Assembly: GCA_002405555.1 (NCBI GenBank)
Contig: DHMA01000066.1
Location: 11,395-28,503 of the forward strand
DNA from: Opitutia bacterium UBA4654
Lineage (GTDB): Bacteria; Verrucomicrobiota; Verrucomicrobiia; Opitutales; Intestinicryptomonadaceae
DNA: 17,109 nt
Reading direction: 5' to 3'
A program made the position numbers and the translations under genes. A model generated the notes under the pieces. It was not told where the DNA came from and did not search any database. It was given only the letters and a program-made list of their open reading frames with translations. Below, piece after piece: positions 1-8,000 of the stretch; the first letter of the stretch is position 1; each line of letters opens with the position of its first letter.

Positions 1-185
1 CGGCATGTGCCGCTTACGTGTCCGTAGTCGAGCGTGGAAGCGTTGCCTTGACGGGCGTTCGCCTGATACGCAACGATTGTTTCTTTGAGCGCGAACAAGC
101 CTTTGTCTCCCTCGAACTGGGGAATGTTTTCAAATTCCTGCTCCGTGAAGCTCGAACCGTCTTTTGTATAAACTTTAAGTTTCAT
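1..185 (-). CDS. rplD: 50S ribosomal protein L4, N-terminal part (cut by window edge)
   Basis: Only the first 61 codons lie in the window; the reading frame runs open off the left edge. The protein begins MKLKVYTKDGSSF and continues through EGDKGLFALKETIVAYQAN and ARQGNAST, matching the start of L4 (beta strand, helix, then the conserved ANARQG segment entering the loop that reaches the peptide exit tunnel). L4 is an early assembly protein of the large subunit and, in E. coli, the autogenous repressor of the S10 operon. The ATG at 183-185 is preceded by a good AAGGAG that overlaps the TAA of rplC, so it is translated right behind rplC. After ARQG the sequence NASTLDYGHVSGTCR differs from the more basic TKTRAEV type of E. 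coli. The identity is well supported by position and N-terminus. Confidence 0.9.
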   Translation of the reverse strand, partial: MKLKVYTKDGSSFTEQEFENIPQFEGDKGLFALKETIVAYQANARQGNASTLDYGHVSGTC

Positions 186-197
186 TTGTGCGGCTCC

Positions 198-836
198 TTA
201 TGCTTTCTTGGCTTTCTTGGCGGGACGGACGATAACGAGGTCGCCTTTCGCGCCCGGAAGACTTCCCTTAATCAAAAGAATGTTTTTGTCTTCCAAGATT
301 TTTACGATGGGGTGGTTCTGCGTCGTGCAGCGAACCTGTCCCATATGACCGGGCATCTTTCTGCCCTTGTAAACGTGGCCGGGAGTCTGGCGGCAACCGA
401 CGGAACCGGGGCGGCGGTGCATCATATGACCGTGCGTTTCGGGCTGACCGTCGAAATTGTAGCGTTTCATTACGCCCTGGAAGCCGCGGCCCTTTGTCGT
501 GCCGATGATGTCGACCATCTGGCCTTTCGCAAACTTGGCGACCGTCAAAACGTCGCCCGCTTTGTAGTCTGCGGGATTATCTACGCGGAACTCGACAAGT
601 TCCGATACGGGAGCTACGCCCGCTTTTTTCAAGTGCCCGAGTTCCGGTTGGGTCATGCGCTGTTCTTTCTGCGCACCGAAGCCGATTTGCACGGCGTCAT
701 AACCGTCGCTCTGAGCAGTTTTTACTTGTGTGACGGGGCACGGACCAGCCTCAACGACCGTGACGGCAACAAGGCTGTTGTCCTCGTCGAAAATCTGGGT
801 CATGCCCAGTTTTTTTCCGATTAGTATTTCGCTCAT
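198..836 (-). CDS. rplC: 50S ribosomal protein L3
   Basis: A 212-residue L3, normal length for bacteria (E. coli 209). It starts MSEILIGKKLGMTQIFDED, the conserved L3 N-terminus with the KxGMT signature, and carries the long internal loop that reaches the peptidyl-transferase centre: GTTKGRGFQGVMKRYNF, then HGHMMHRRPGSVG and RQTPGHVYKGRKMPGHMG at about residues 135-165, including the glutamine that is methylated in E. coli L3. The C-terminus is basic (PAKKAKKA). It is an assembly initiator of the 50S subunit. The ATG at 834-836 is the only start that fits the family, but no Shine-Dalgarno sequence precedes it. It is the first gene after a 478-nt gap that holds a terminator and a promoter, so it probably begins its own transcript with rplD. 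The stop TAA overlaps the rplD ribosome-binding site. Confidence 0.97.
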   Translation of the reverse strand: MSEILIGKKLGMTQIFDEDNSLVAVTVVEAGPCPVTQVKTAQSDGYDAVQIGFGAQKEQRMTQPELGHLKKAGVAPVSELVEFRVDNPADYKAGDVLTVAKFAKGQMVDIIGTTKGRGFQGVMKRYNFDGQPETHGHMMHRRPGSVGCRQTPGHVYKGRKMPGHMGQVRCTTQNHPIVKILEDKNILLIKGSLPGAKGDLVIVRPAKKAKKA

Positions 837-970
837 AGCTAAGAGGCAGGCGGAATTTCACTTGCGGAAACCGCGAAAACGCCCCACCGTGGGGAATTTG
901 CGCCAATCTCCCAAACAAAACACCTTTGATAACCTGCGTTAGTTGTTATTTGTTTGTTAGAAAAGTAAAG
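837..970 (-). promoter_or_regulatory. Structured 5' leader of rplC
   Basis: If transcription starts near 970, about 134 nt of untranslated leader precede rplC. On the minus strand it can fold a hairpin CCCCA-CGG-TGGGG (882-894), followed by CGTTTTC, and then GCGG-TTT-CCGC (864-874). CAAACAAA near its 5' end can pair with TTTGTTTG about 40 nt downstream. No Shine-Dalgarno is present before the ATG. In E. coli the S10 operon leader is bound by L4, encoded here by the second gene of the unit; a similar role is possible but is inferred from position only. Confidence 0.35.
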
Positions 971-974
971 ACGC

Positions 975-1005
975 CACATAGTGGGCATCTAAAAAGTGCT
1001 GTCAA
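975..1005 (-). promoter_or_regulatory. Candidate sigma70-type promoter for rplC-rplD
   Basis: A perfect -35 TTGACA lies at 1000-1005. Candidate -10 hexamers are CACTAT (978-983, 16-bp spacer) or TATGTG (975-980, 19-bp spacer); neither is strong. Directly upstream (1006-1045) is a very A/T-rich stretch that could act as an UP element, as is common for ribosomal promoters. An imperfect palindrome GCC(C)AC-TAT-GTGGC covers the -10 area. The placement, between the rpsJ terminator and rplC, supports the call. Confidence 0.5.
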
Positions 1006-1260
1006 TAAAATTTTTCGATTATTTTATTTTTTTAACAAATTTCGCGCAAACTTTCCGGTTCTCTCCGCCCGATTGGCCGAATTTGAAAATCCTGAAATCG
1101 TCAAATTCGCCCGACCGTCCGGCGGCAGATGCTTCGAAAAATTTGCGCAGAAAAAAGTTAAACTGTAAAAGGACTTTCAGGCCGAACGCCTAAAACTCCC
1201 GAAAAACACGCCCTCTATTCTTTCAAGAAAGCCCAAGCCAATCTGAAAAAGAACGCGTTT
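1006..1260. other. Intergenic stretch without a recognisable gene
   Basis: Between the rpsJ terminator and the rplC promoter about 250 bases hold no convincing gene. Short open frames exist on the plus strand but have no ribosome-binding site and no family resemblance. Visible items are the A/T-rich tract next to the promoter, a small inverted repeat CTTTC-AA-GAAAG near 1220-1231, and AGGC-GTTCG-GCCT near 1179-1191. The base composition is more A/T-rich than in the genes. Confidence 0.6.
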
Positions 1261-1261
1261 G

Positions 1262-1306
1262 AAAAAATCGGGCGGCGCAGTCGCATTGCCGACGCGCGCC
1301 GCCGAT
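1262..1306 (-). terminator. Rho-independent terminator after rpsJ
   Basis: Eight nucleotides after the rpsJ stop the minus strand reads ATCGGCGGCGC, an inner GTCG-GCAATG-CGAC, then GCGCCGCCCGAT, followed by six T. The outer arms (1267-1278 and 1296-1306) pair over 11 bp with one bulged base, and the inner stem extends the hairpin. This is a strong GC-rich intrinsic terminator and should end the rpsL-rpsG-fusA-rpsJ transcript. Confidence 0.85.
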
Positions 1307-1314
1307 TTTCAACA

Positions 1315-1623
1315 TTAGACGTTAATCGTAATGTCGACGCCGGAGGGAAGATTGAGCTTTTTAAGCTCGTCAACCGTGTTGGCGGTCGGGTTTACGATGT
1401 CGATGAGACGCTTGTGAGTGCGGAGCTCGAACTGCTCCATGCTCTTCTTGTCGACGTGTACGGAACGGTTTACCGAATATTTTTCGATTTTAGTCGGCAA
1501 CGGAACCGGACCCGAAACAGTAGCACCCGTGCGCTTCGCCGTTTCGACGATGTCGCTCGCGCTCTGGTCTATCGTGCGAAAATCGTAGCCTTTGAGTTTT
1601 ATTCTGATTCTCTGAGTAGCCAT
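1315..1623 (-). CDS. rpsJ: 30S ribosomal protein S10 (NusE)
   Basis: A 102-residue S10, the family's usual length. It begins MATQRIRIKLKGYDFRTIDQSA and contains the conserved GPVPLPTKIEKYSVNRS loop and the EQFELRTHKRLIDI segment. S10 sits in the 30S head and, as NusE, binds NusB and contacts NusG to link ribosome and polymerase; nusG lies in the same locus. The ATG at 1621-1623 follows an AAAGGA site at good distance and lies 21 nt after the fusA stop, so it is the last gene of the rpsL-rpsG-fusA unit. Placement behind fusA, closed by a terminator and separated from rplC, differs from the E. coli S10 operon, in which rpsJ is the first gene directly before rplC. A similar rpsJ placement is known in Chlamydiae. 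Confidence 0.97.
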   Translation of the reverse strand: MATQRIRIKLKGYDFRTIDQSASDIVETAKRTGATVSGPVPLPTKIEKYSVNRSVHVDKKSMEQFELRTHKRLIDIVNPTANTVDELKKLNLPSGVDITINV

Positions 1624-1644
1624 ATTGCTTTTTCCTTTTAAATA

Positions 1645-3798
1645 TTATCGTTGAGCCTTCTTTGCCGCGCCTTCCTGAACCTGTTTCAGAACTGCCGCGG
1701 GTACTTGTTCGAAGTGGCTCGGCTCCATCGAGTACGAAGCTCTGCCGCTGGAAAGCGAGCGGATATCCGTAGCGTAGCCGAACATTGTTTCGAGCGGTAC
1801 GAACGCCTTGATGACCGTTACATTGCCCTTCGATTCCATACCCTGAATCTGGCCGCGGCGACGGTTGATGTCGCCCATAACGTCGCCCTGATATTCGTCG
1901 GGGGTCGTTACTTCGACTTTCATGATAGGTTCGAGGAGAATCGGACCGGCGTTTTTCATGGCGTCTTTGAAAGCGAAGATACCCGCCATTTTGAACGCCA
2001 TTTCCGAAGAGTCGACTTCGTGGAACGAACCGAATACCAAGCGCACCTTGACGTCCACAACGGGGTAGCCCGCGACGACGCCGTTTATCATTGCTTCCTT
2101 GATACCGTCTTCCGTCGGCTTGATGTATTCCTTCGGGATTACGCCGCCGACGATTTCGTTGACAAACTCGTAGTGCTTGCCCTTTTCGAGCGGTTCGAGG
2201 ACGATTTCCGCGTGGCCGTACTGACCGCGACCACCCGACTGGCGGACGAATTTGCCCACGCCGGGAGCGGCTTTCGTGATTGTTTCGCGGTATGCGATTT
2301 GCGGTTTGCCGGAGTCTGCTTCAACCTTGAATTCGCGGAACAGACGGTCGCGAATAATGTCGAGGTGGAGTTCGCCCATGCCCGCGATAAGCGTCTGGCC
2401 CGTTTCCTGATTCGTTGTGACGACGAAAGTCGGGTCTTCTTCGGCGAGTCTTTGGAGGGCGATGGAAAGCTTTTCCTGGTCTGCCTTCGACTTCGGCTCG
2501 ATGCTCATTGCGATAACCGGTTCGGGGAATGTCGGGGGTTCGAGACGGACTTCGTGGTCTCTGTCGCAGAGCGTGTCGCCCGTTACGATATCCTTTGCGC
2601 CGATGATTGCGCAGATTGCGCCGCTGTATGCCTCTTCGATGTCTTCGCGCTTGTCAGCCTTGATGACGAGCAAACGGGAGATACGTTCGGTCTTGCGACT
2701 GCGGGGATTGTAAACCTGCATGCCCTTCTTGATGCAACCGCTGTATACGCGGATGAACACGAGTTTACCTACGAACGGGTCGCTCCAAAGTTTGAACGCG
2801 AGAGCCGTGGGCGCCGCGAAGTCGTCGGAGACGATTTCGAGCGACGGCGTTTCTTCGTCGTCTTCGCCGTAAGCCTTAATCGGGGGAACGTCGAGCGGGC
2901 TGGGGAGGTAGTCCACGACCGCGTCGAGCAGCATCTGCACGCCCTTGTTCTTGAACGCCGAGCCGGGGATTACGCCGACGAATTCGCGCGACAGCGTAGC
3001 CTTGCGGATACCGAGGCGGAGTTCGTCTTCCGAGAAATTCGTTTCGCCTTCGAGGAAGCGTTCCATGATGGAGTCGTCGAAGTCGGCAATGGCTTCGATG
3101 AGTTCCGCATGGTACTGTTCCGCCTTTTCCTTGTATTCGGCGGGGATTTCGATGACGTCGTACTTAACGCCCTGAGGGTCGTTTTCGTCGTACATGTACG
3201 CCTTCATGTTGACGAGGTCGATAAGCCCCTTGAACTTGTCTTCCGCGCCGATGGGGAGGAAGAGCGGGTGGGGATTGCCGTTGAGCTTCGTCTTGATGTC
3301 TTCGACCGCGCCGTAGAAGTCGGCGCCGGTTCTGTCCATCTTGTTGATGAAAGCGATGCGCGGAACATTGTACTTGTTCATCTGGCGCCAAACCGTTTCG
3401 GACTGGGGCTGTACGCCCGCAACCGCGCAGAACACCGCGACCGCGCCGTCGAGAACGCGGAGCGAACGTTCGACTTCCGCAGTGAAGTCGACGTGTCCGG
3501 GGGTGTCGATAAGGTTGATTTGGTGCTGAATGCCCTTGTAGGGGCCGTCTTTCGTCGTCCAGTTGCACGAGATAGCCGAGGACGTGATGGTAATGCCGCG
3601 TTCGCGTTCCTGTTCCATCCAGTCCGTCACGGCAGTACCCTCGTGTACTTCGCCGATTTTGTGAACTACGCCGCTGTAAAACAGGATACGTTCCGAGCAG
3701 GTCGTTTTGCCCGCGTCGATGTGCGCCGATATACCGATGTTTCTGGTATATTCCAACGGCTTTGTTCTATTGGGTGAATTTTTTTCTGAAAGTGCCAT
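1645..3798 (-). CDS. fusA: Elongation factor G
   Basis: A 717-residue translocation GTPase, slightly longer than E. coli EF-G (704). The G domain shows the P-loop AHIDAGKT (residues 25-32), switch I RERGITITSSA (about 66-75), DTPGH (98-102) and NKMD (152-155). Domain II follows with PFVGKLVFIRVYSG, then domain III (PKSKADQEKLSIALQRLAEEDP and GMGELHLDII), domain IV with SGGRGQYGHAEI, and domain V with GDINRRRGQI. All expected GTPase residues are present, so it should be active in translocation and in recycling with RRF. It has the DTPGH motif of a canonical EF-G and its place in the str operon fits that. The start ATG gives MALSEKNSPNRTKPLEYTRNIG; only a weak GGAA precedes it, 28 nt after the rpsG stop. 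It is cotranscribed with rpsG upstream and rpsJ downstream. Confidence 0.98.
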   Translation of the reverse strand: MALSEKNSPNRTKPLEYTRNIGISAHIDAGKTTCSERILFYSGVVHKIGEVHEGTAVTDWMEQERERGITITSSAISCNWTTKDGPYKGIQHQINLIDTPGHVDFTAEVERSLRVLDGAVAVFCAVAGVQPQSETVWRQMNKYNVPRIAFINKMDRTGADFYGAVEDIKTKLNGNPHPLFLPIGAEDKFKGLIDLVNMKAYMYDENDPQGVKYDVIEIPAEYKEKAEQYHAELIEAIADFDDSIMERFLEGETNFSEDELRLGIRKATLSREFVGVIPGSAFKNKGVQMLLDAVVDYLPSPLDVPPIKAYGEDDEETPSLEIVSDDFAAPTALAFKLWSDPFVGKLVFIRVYSGCIKKGMQVYNPRSRKTERISRLLVIKADKREDIEEAYSGAICAIIGAKDIVTGDTLCDRDHEVRLEPPTFPEPVIAMSIEPKSKADQEKLSIALQRLAEEDPTFVVTTNQETGQTLIAGMGELHLDIIRDRLFREFKVEADSGKPQIAYRETITKAAPGVGKFVRQSGGRGQYGHAEIVLEPLEKGKHYEFVNEIVGGVIPKEYIKPTEDGIKEAMINGVVAGYPVVDVKVRLVFGSFHEVDSSEMAFKMAGIFAFKDAMKNAGPILLEPIMKVEVTTPDEYQGDVMGDINRRRGQIQGMESKGNVTVIKAFVPLETMFGYATDIRSLSSGRASYSMEPSHFEQVPAAVLKQVQEGAAKKAQR

Positions 3799-3826
3799 GT
3801 TCGTGGTATTTCCGTGTGAAGTTCAA

Positions 3827-4300
3827 TTACCAGCGGAGGTGCGCAAAAGCCCTGTTGGACTGCGCCATCTTGTGGACGTCTTCGCGCTTCTTGACAACCG
3901 TGCCCGTGCCGTTATAGGCGTCTACGAGTTCAGCCGCGAGAGCGTCGGCCATCGGCAGACCCTTGCGGTTGCCCGCCGCTTCGATGAGCCAACGGAACGC
4001 GAGCGTCTGCTGGCGGTCGAACGAAACTTCGACGGGGACTTGGTACGTTGCGCCACCTACGCGGCGGCTCTTAACTTCAAGCTTCGGACGGACGTTTTCG
4101 AGCGCGCCCAAGAGCAGGTCGATGGGGTCGCCCTTTTCGAGCTTTTCGCTAACCTTTTCGATTGCGCCGTATACGATGCGTTCCGCGACGGTCTTTTTGC
4201 CGTCCTTCATCACCATGTTGATGAGGTGGCTTACGAGCGCGCTCTTGTAGCGCGAATCCGGAATGCGTTCTCTTTTTTCAGCTCTGTGTCTGCGTGACAT
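3827..4300 (-). CDS. rpsG: 30S ribosomal protein S7
   Basis: A 157-residue S7, the short bacterial length. It starts MSRRHRAEKRERIPDSRYKSALV and contains the signature HLINMVMKDGKKTVAERIVY (about 25-44), then LGALENVRPKLEVKSRRVGGATYQVPVEV in the beta-hairpin region, and ends NRAFAHLRW. S7 starts assembly of the 30S head and lines the E-site exit channel; in E. coli it represses its own str operon by binding the rpsL-rpsG spacer. Here that spacer is only 25 nt with no visible structure, so that mode of control is unlikely in the same form. A weak AAGG lies about 8 nt before the ATG. Confidence 0.97.
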   Translation of the reverse strand: MSRRHRAEKRERIPDSRYKSALVSHLINMVMKDGKKTVAERIVYGAIEKVSEKLEKGDPIDLLLGALENVRPKLEVKSRRVGGATYQVPVEVSFDRQQTLAFRWLIEAAGNRKGLPMADALAAELVDAYNGTGTVVKKREDVHKMAQSNRAFAHLRW

Positions 4301-4325
4301 ATTTTTGCCTTTTCTAAAATTTTAA

Positions 4326-4709
4326 TTATGCCTTCTTGGCCTTCGGGCGCTTGACACCGTACTTCGAACGGCTGCGGCGGCGTTTTTCAACACCCATGCA
4401 GTCGAGCGTACCGCGGACGATGTGGTAACGAACACCGGGCAAGTCCTTAACACGGCCGCCGCGCACGAGCACGACGCTGTGTTCCTGCAACGAGTGGCCT
4501 TCGTCGGGAATATAGGCGATTACTTCGTATCCCGAAGTAAGGCGCACCTTTGCGACTTTACGAATAGCCGAGTTCGGCTTCTTAGGCGTACGGGTCATTA
4601 CCTGTACGCATACGCCGCGGCGAAACGGATTCGACTTCAAAGCCGGCGCCTTTGTCTTTGCTTTTACAAGGCTGCGCGGCTTGCGAACTAACTGATTAAT
4701 TGTAGGCAT
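4326..4709 (-). CDS. rpsL: 30S ribosomal protein S12
   Basis: A 127-residue S12. The decoding-centre loops are intact: TPKKPNSAIRK with K43 and GGRVKDLPGVRY with K88 and D89, the latter the usual beta-methylthiolation target. K43 and K88 are the residues altered in most streptomycin-resistant mutants, so the sequence is of the sensitive type. The basic tail is RSKYGVKRPKAKKA. The ATG at 4707-4709 is fixed by MPTINQLVRK, the universal N-terminus, but no Shine-Dalgarno is visible; the leader is A-rich. It is the first gene of the rpsL-rpsG-fusA-rpsJ unit, behind a 299-nt spacer with an A/T-rich promoter region. Confidence 0.98.
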   Translation of the reverse strand: MPTINQLVRKPRSLVKAKTKAPALKSNPFRRGVCVQVMTRTPKKPNSAIRKVAKVRLTSGYEVIAYIPDEGHSLQEHSVVLVRGGRVKDLPGVRYHIVRGTLDCMGVEKRRRSRSKYGVKRPKAKKA

Positions 4710-4743
4710 ATTTTGTGTCTTTTTAAAGAGAAAGATGTTGAAA

Positions 4744-4799
4744 AGTATATATCACTTTCCCTTTGGCAAGTTTTTTATTTATATTTTTTTAATTTTTTA
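4744..4799 (-). promoter_or_regulatory. Candidate promoter for rpsL-rpsG-fusA-rpsJ
   Basis: On the minus strand a good -10 TATACT lies at 4744-4749 (overlapping TATATA at 4746-4751), with start expected near 4737 and a leader of about 28 nt. The best -35-like TTGCCA (4764-4769) is only 14 bp away, which is short. Upstream, 4770-4799 is almost pure A/T in runs, a likely UP element. A second possibility is TTGTAC (4818-4823), an 18-bp spacer and TAAAAA (4794-4799). The region is convincing; the exact hexamers are not. Confidence 0.45.
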
Positions 4800-4859
4800 C
4801 GCCTTGCGCGACGCTCTGTACAACGTCCCGTCGCCCCGCAATGCTTGGTTCTGTTTTTG

Positions 4860-5008
4860 GTGCGCGATTTTTGCCCGCGTTCCGCCGTTGCTTATGCGGC
4901 GGATTTCGCGGAAAAAAACGTCTCCGATTTTTGCCCTTGCGCAGCGGCGTCTTTTTCCCGACGCCCGTCCGGTACGCGCAAAAACTGAATCATCGAAGGA
5001 CGCCGACC
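4860..5008 (-). promoter_or_regulatory. Structured spacer between rpoC and rpsL
   Basis: The minus strand after rpoC can fold several hairpins. One is GCCGAC/GTCGGC (5002-5007, 5018-5023), with the rpoC stop in its loop. Another is TTGCGC/GCGCAA (4937-4942, 4976-4981), enclosing GGCGTC/GACGCC (4946-4951, 4960-4965). A third is CCGCG/CGCGG enclosing TCCGCCG/CGGCGGA (4875-4911). None is followed directly by a clear T-run, so no simple terminator can be named for rpoC. A 12-nt direct repeat (4865-4876 and 4925-4936) lies exactly 60 bp apart on either side of the third hairpin. The function is unknown. Confidence 0.4.
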
Positions 5009-8000
5009 CTATTGAGCGTCGGCCTCCGAAGTTTCCCCGCCGTCAAGCATTCCGTCGGCAAGCGGAGTGTGTCCGATTGCGTTGACTTTCAGCTTGCGGT
5101 ACGCGGCAAGCCCCGTACCCGCGGGAATCAAATTACCCATTATCACGTTTTCCTTGAAGCCGGAGAGGTCGTCGCGCTTGCCGAGCGTTGCGGCTTCCGT
5201 GAGAACTCTCGTCGTTTCCTGGAACGACGCCGCGCTTATGAAACTTTCGGTTTCCAAGCTGGCTTTCGTGATGCCCAAGAGTATCGGTTCGGCGGTCGCG
5301 GCTTTACCGCCCGCGTCTTCGATATTCTTGTTGGTTTCCATAAATTCGTAGCGGTCGACCTGCTGGCCCCAGAAGTAGTCGGAGTCGCCGGGGTCGGACA
5401 CGCGGACTTTGCGCAGCATTCTCGAAGCGATAACTTCGATGTGCTTGTCGTTAATTGTAACACCCTGCGAGCGGTACACCTTCTGGATTTCCCTGATGAT
5501 GTATTCCTGAACTTCGCTTGCCCCCATTACTTCGAGGACTTCGCTGGGATCGACGCCGCCCTCCGTGAGAGCCTGACCGCGCTTTACTTCGTCGTCGGGC
5601 TGTACGATGATTCGCTTGTTGGCGGGAATGAGGTGCTCTTCGATTGCGCCCTCGTCGCCCTCCTGCCAGCCCTTCGGGACGATTCTCAAAATCGTCTTCT
5701 TGCGGCGCGTGCCGCCGATTTTTACGATGCCGTGCGAACGCGCGATTTCCGCCGCGTCTTTCGGACGGCGGGCTTCGAAAAGTTCCGCGACGCGCGGCAG
5801 ACCGCCGGTGATGTCCTGCGTTTTCGCCGCCGAGCGCGGGGTTTTCGCCATAATCATACCGGGGGCGATTTCGTCGCCCTCAGAGACTATCACCTGCGCG
5901 CCCGTCGGGATTACCTGGAACGCCTTGATTTCGCCAGTCTTCTTGTCGACGATGTTGATGGTCGGGTTGAGGTCTTCCTTGTGGTCGGAAATCGTGATTG
6001 TCGTGCGACCCGTGGAGGGGTCGAAATCCGAGCGGTATGTGAGGCCGTCAATCAAGTCCTTGAATTGGACGACGCCCGATTCGCTTGCCATAATCGGGAT
6101 ATTGTGCGGGTCCCAACGCGCGAGGAGCGTGCCCTTCTTGACATGCTGGCCCTCTTCCGCCGTGATGAGCGCGCCCGCCGCGAGCGTGTAGTCTTCAAGG
6201 ACGTTGCCCTCTTCGCCCACGATTTTCATATGGGCGGTTTTGTTGAGAACTACGCTTACCTTGATTTCGTTGCCGTCGGCGTCAACCTGCGGGAGCGAAA
6301 CGCTCGTGATGTCTTCGTAATGGATTGTGCCGTCGTTGCGGGCAGCAAGTTCGGGGGCTTTGACCGCCTGCGCGACGCCGCCGACGTGGAAGGTTCTCAT
6401 CGTCAGCTGGGTGCCGGGTTCGCCGATGGACTGCGCCGCGATGATGCCGACTGCCGTGCCGCGTTCCACAAGCTTCTGCGAGGACGGGTCGATGCCGTAC
6501 GCCTTTGCGGGAATCGCGTTGCGTTTGAGGTGCGTGAGCGGGCTCATAATCTTGACGCGTTCGATACCGAGTGCGCCGATGCGCTTCGCCATTGCCTCCG
6601 TGATGATTTCGCCGTTCTTTACGACTACTTCCGACGGGTTCGTCGGGTTCAAAATATCGTCCGAAGAGCAGCGGCCGACTATGCGGTCGAAGAGCGAGAC
6701 GATTTCGTCGTCGCCGTCGTAGATAGCCTGTTTCCAGATACCGTCGCGGTTGCCGTCGTCCTCTTCCGTAATGATAACGTCCATGGCGACGTCGCAGAGC
6801 TTTCTGGTCATGTAGCCTGCGTCCGCCGTTTTAAGGGCGGTGTCGGCGAGACCTTTGCGCGCGCCGTGCGTGGAGATGAAGTATTCGTGCACGCTCAGAC
6901 CCTCGCGGAAAGACGAAAGAATCGGGCGTTCGATAATTTCGCCGTTCGGCTTCGCCATAAGGCCGCGGGCACCGCAGAGCTGGCGAACCTGCGCCTTGTT
7001 GCCTCGCGCGCCCGAATCCATGAGGATATAAACGGGGTTGATGTGCTGGCGTCCGAAAGTCTTTTCGGGAACGCGGGCGAGGTTTTCGAATGCCTTTTTC
7101 GCGATTTCGTCGGTCGCAACGTTCCACACGTCGATGACCTTGTTCGAGCGTTCGCCCTTGGTAATCGTACCCTTGTGGTATTCGTTTTCGATGACCTTGA
7201 TTTTCGCGCGGGCTTCGGCGATGATTCCCTTCTTTTCGGCGGGAATGTCCATGTCGCCGATACCGATTGAAATGCCGGCGAGCGTCGCGGTGCGGAAGCC
7301 GAGCTTTTTCATTCTGTCGAGCACGGGGGCGCTTTCGCTGCGACCGCAAATCTTAAACGTGTTCAGAATGAGGTCGCCGAGTTTGCCTTTCGGAACGACG
7401 AAGTTTACAAAGCCCATCTTTTCCGGCCAAATCGTGTTGAAGATTACGCGACCGGGGGTTGTGCGGATAATTTTCTTTGTTTTGTCGCCGAAAATCGTGT
7501 CTTTGCCGTAGTCGGGGTTGACATAGTCAATCCAGTCGTGCCAGTGGAGCATGCCCTCCGCCTGCGCACCCTCGACTTCGCGGAGCGACGCCAGCAGCGG
7601 AACGCGCTGGCCCTTTTCCTTTTTGAGGCTCGGTTCGTACGTGAGGTAGTAGCACCCCAGAACGATGTCCTGCGACGGCGTCAAAATAGGTTTGCCCGAC
7701 GACGGGGAGAAGATGTTGTTGCTTGCCAACATCAAAAGTTTCGCCTCCAAGACGGCTTCGAGCGAGAGCGGGACGTGGACAGCCATTTGGTCGCCGTCGA
7801 AGTCCGCATTGTACGCGCCGCAAACGAGCGGGTGCAGGCGGATAGCGTCGCCCTCGATGAGCACCGGCTCGAACGCCTGAATCGAAAGTCTGTGGAGCGT
7901 CGGAGCGCGGTTGAGCATAACGGGGTGCCCCTCGGTTACCTCTTCCAGAATATCCCACACTTCGGGCGACTTCTTTTCAATCATCTTGCGCGCGCTGCGG

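Noticed and set aside
926..1193. Two short plus-strand open frames (926-1168 and 996-1193) in the rpsJ-rplC gap
   Set aside because: No ribosome-binding site, composition like the non-coding gap, overlap with the rplC promoter region, no recognisable protein.
5002..5023. Hairpin over the rpoC stop codon as the rpoC terminator
   Set aside because: The 6-bp stem is followed by GTCCTTCGATG, not by a T-run; the nearest T-run is too far away.
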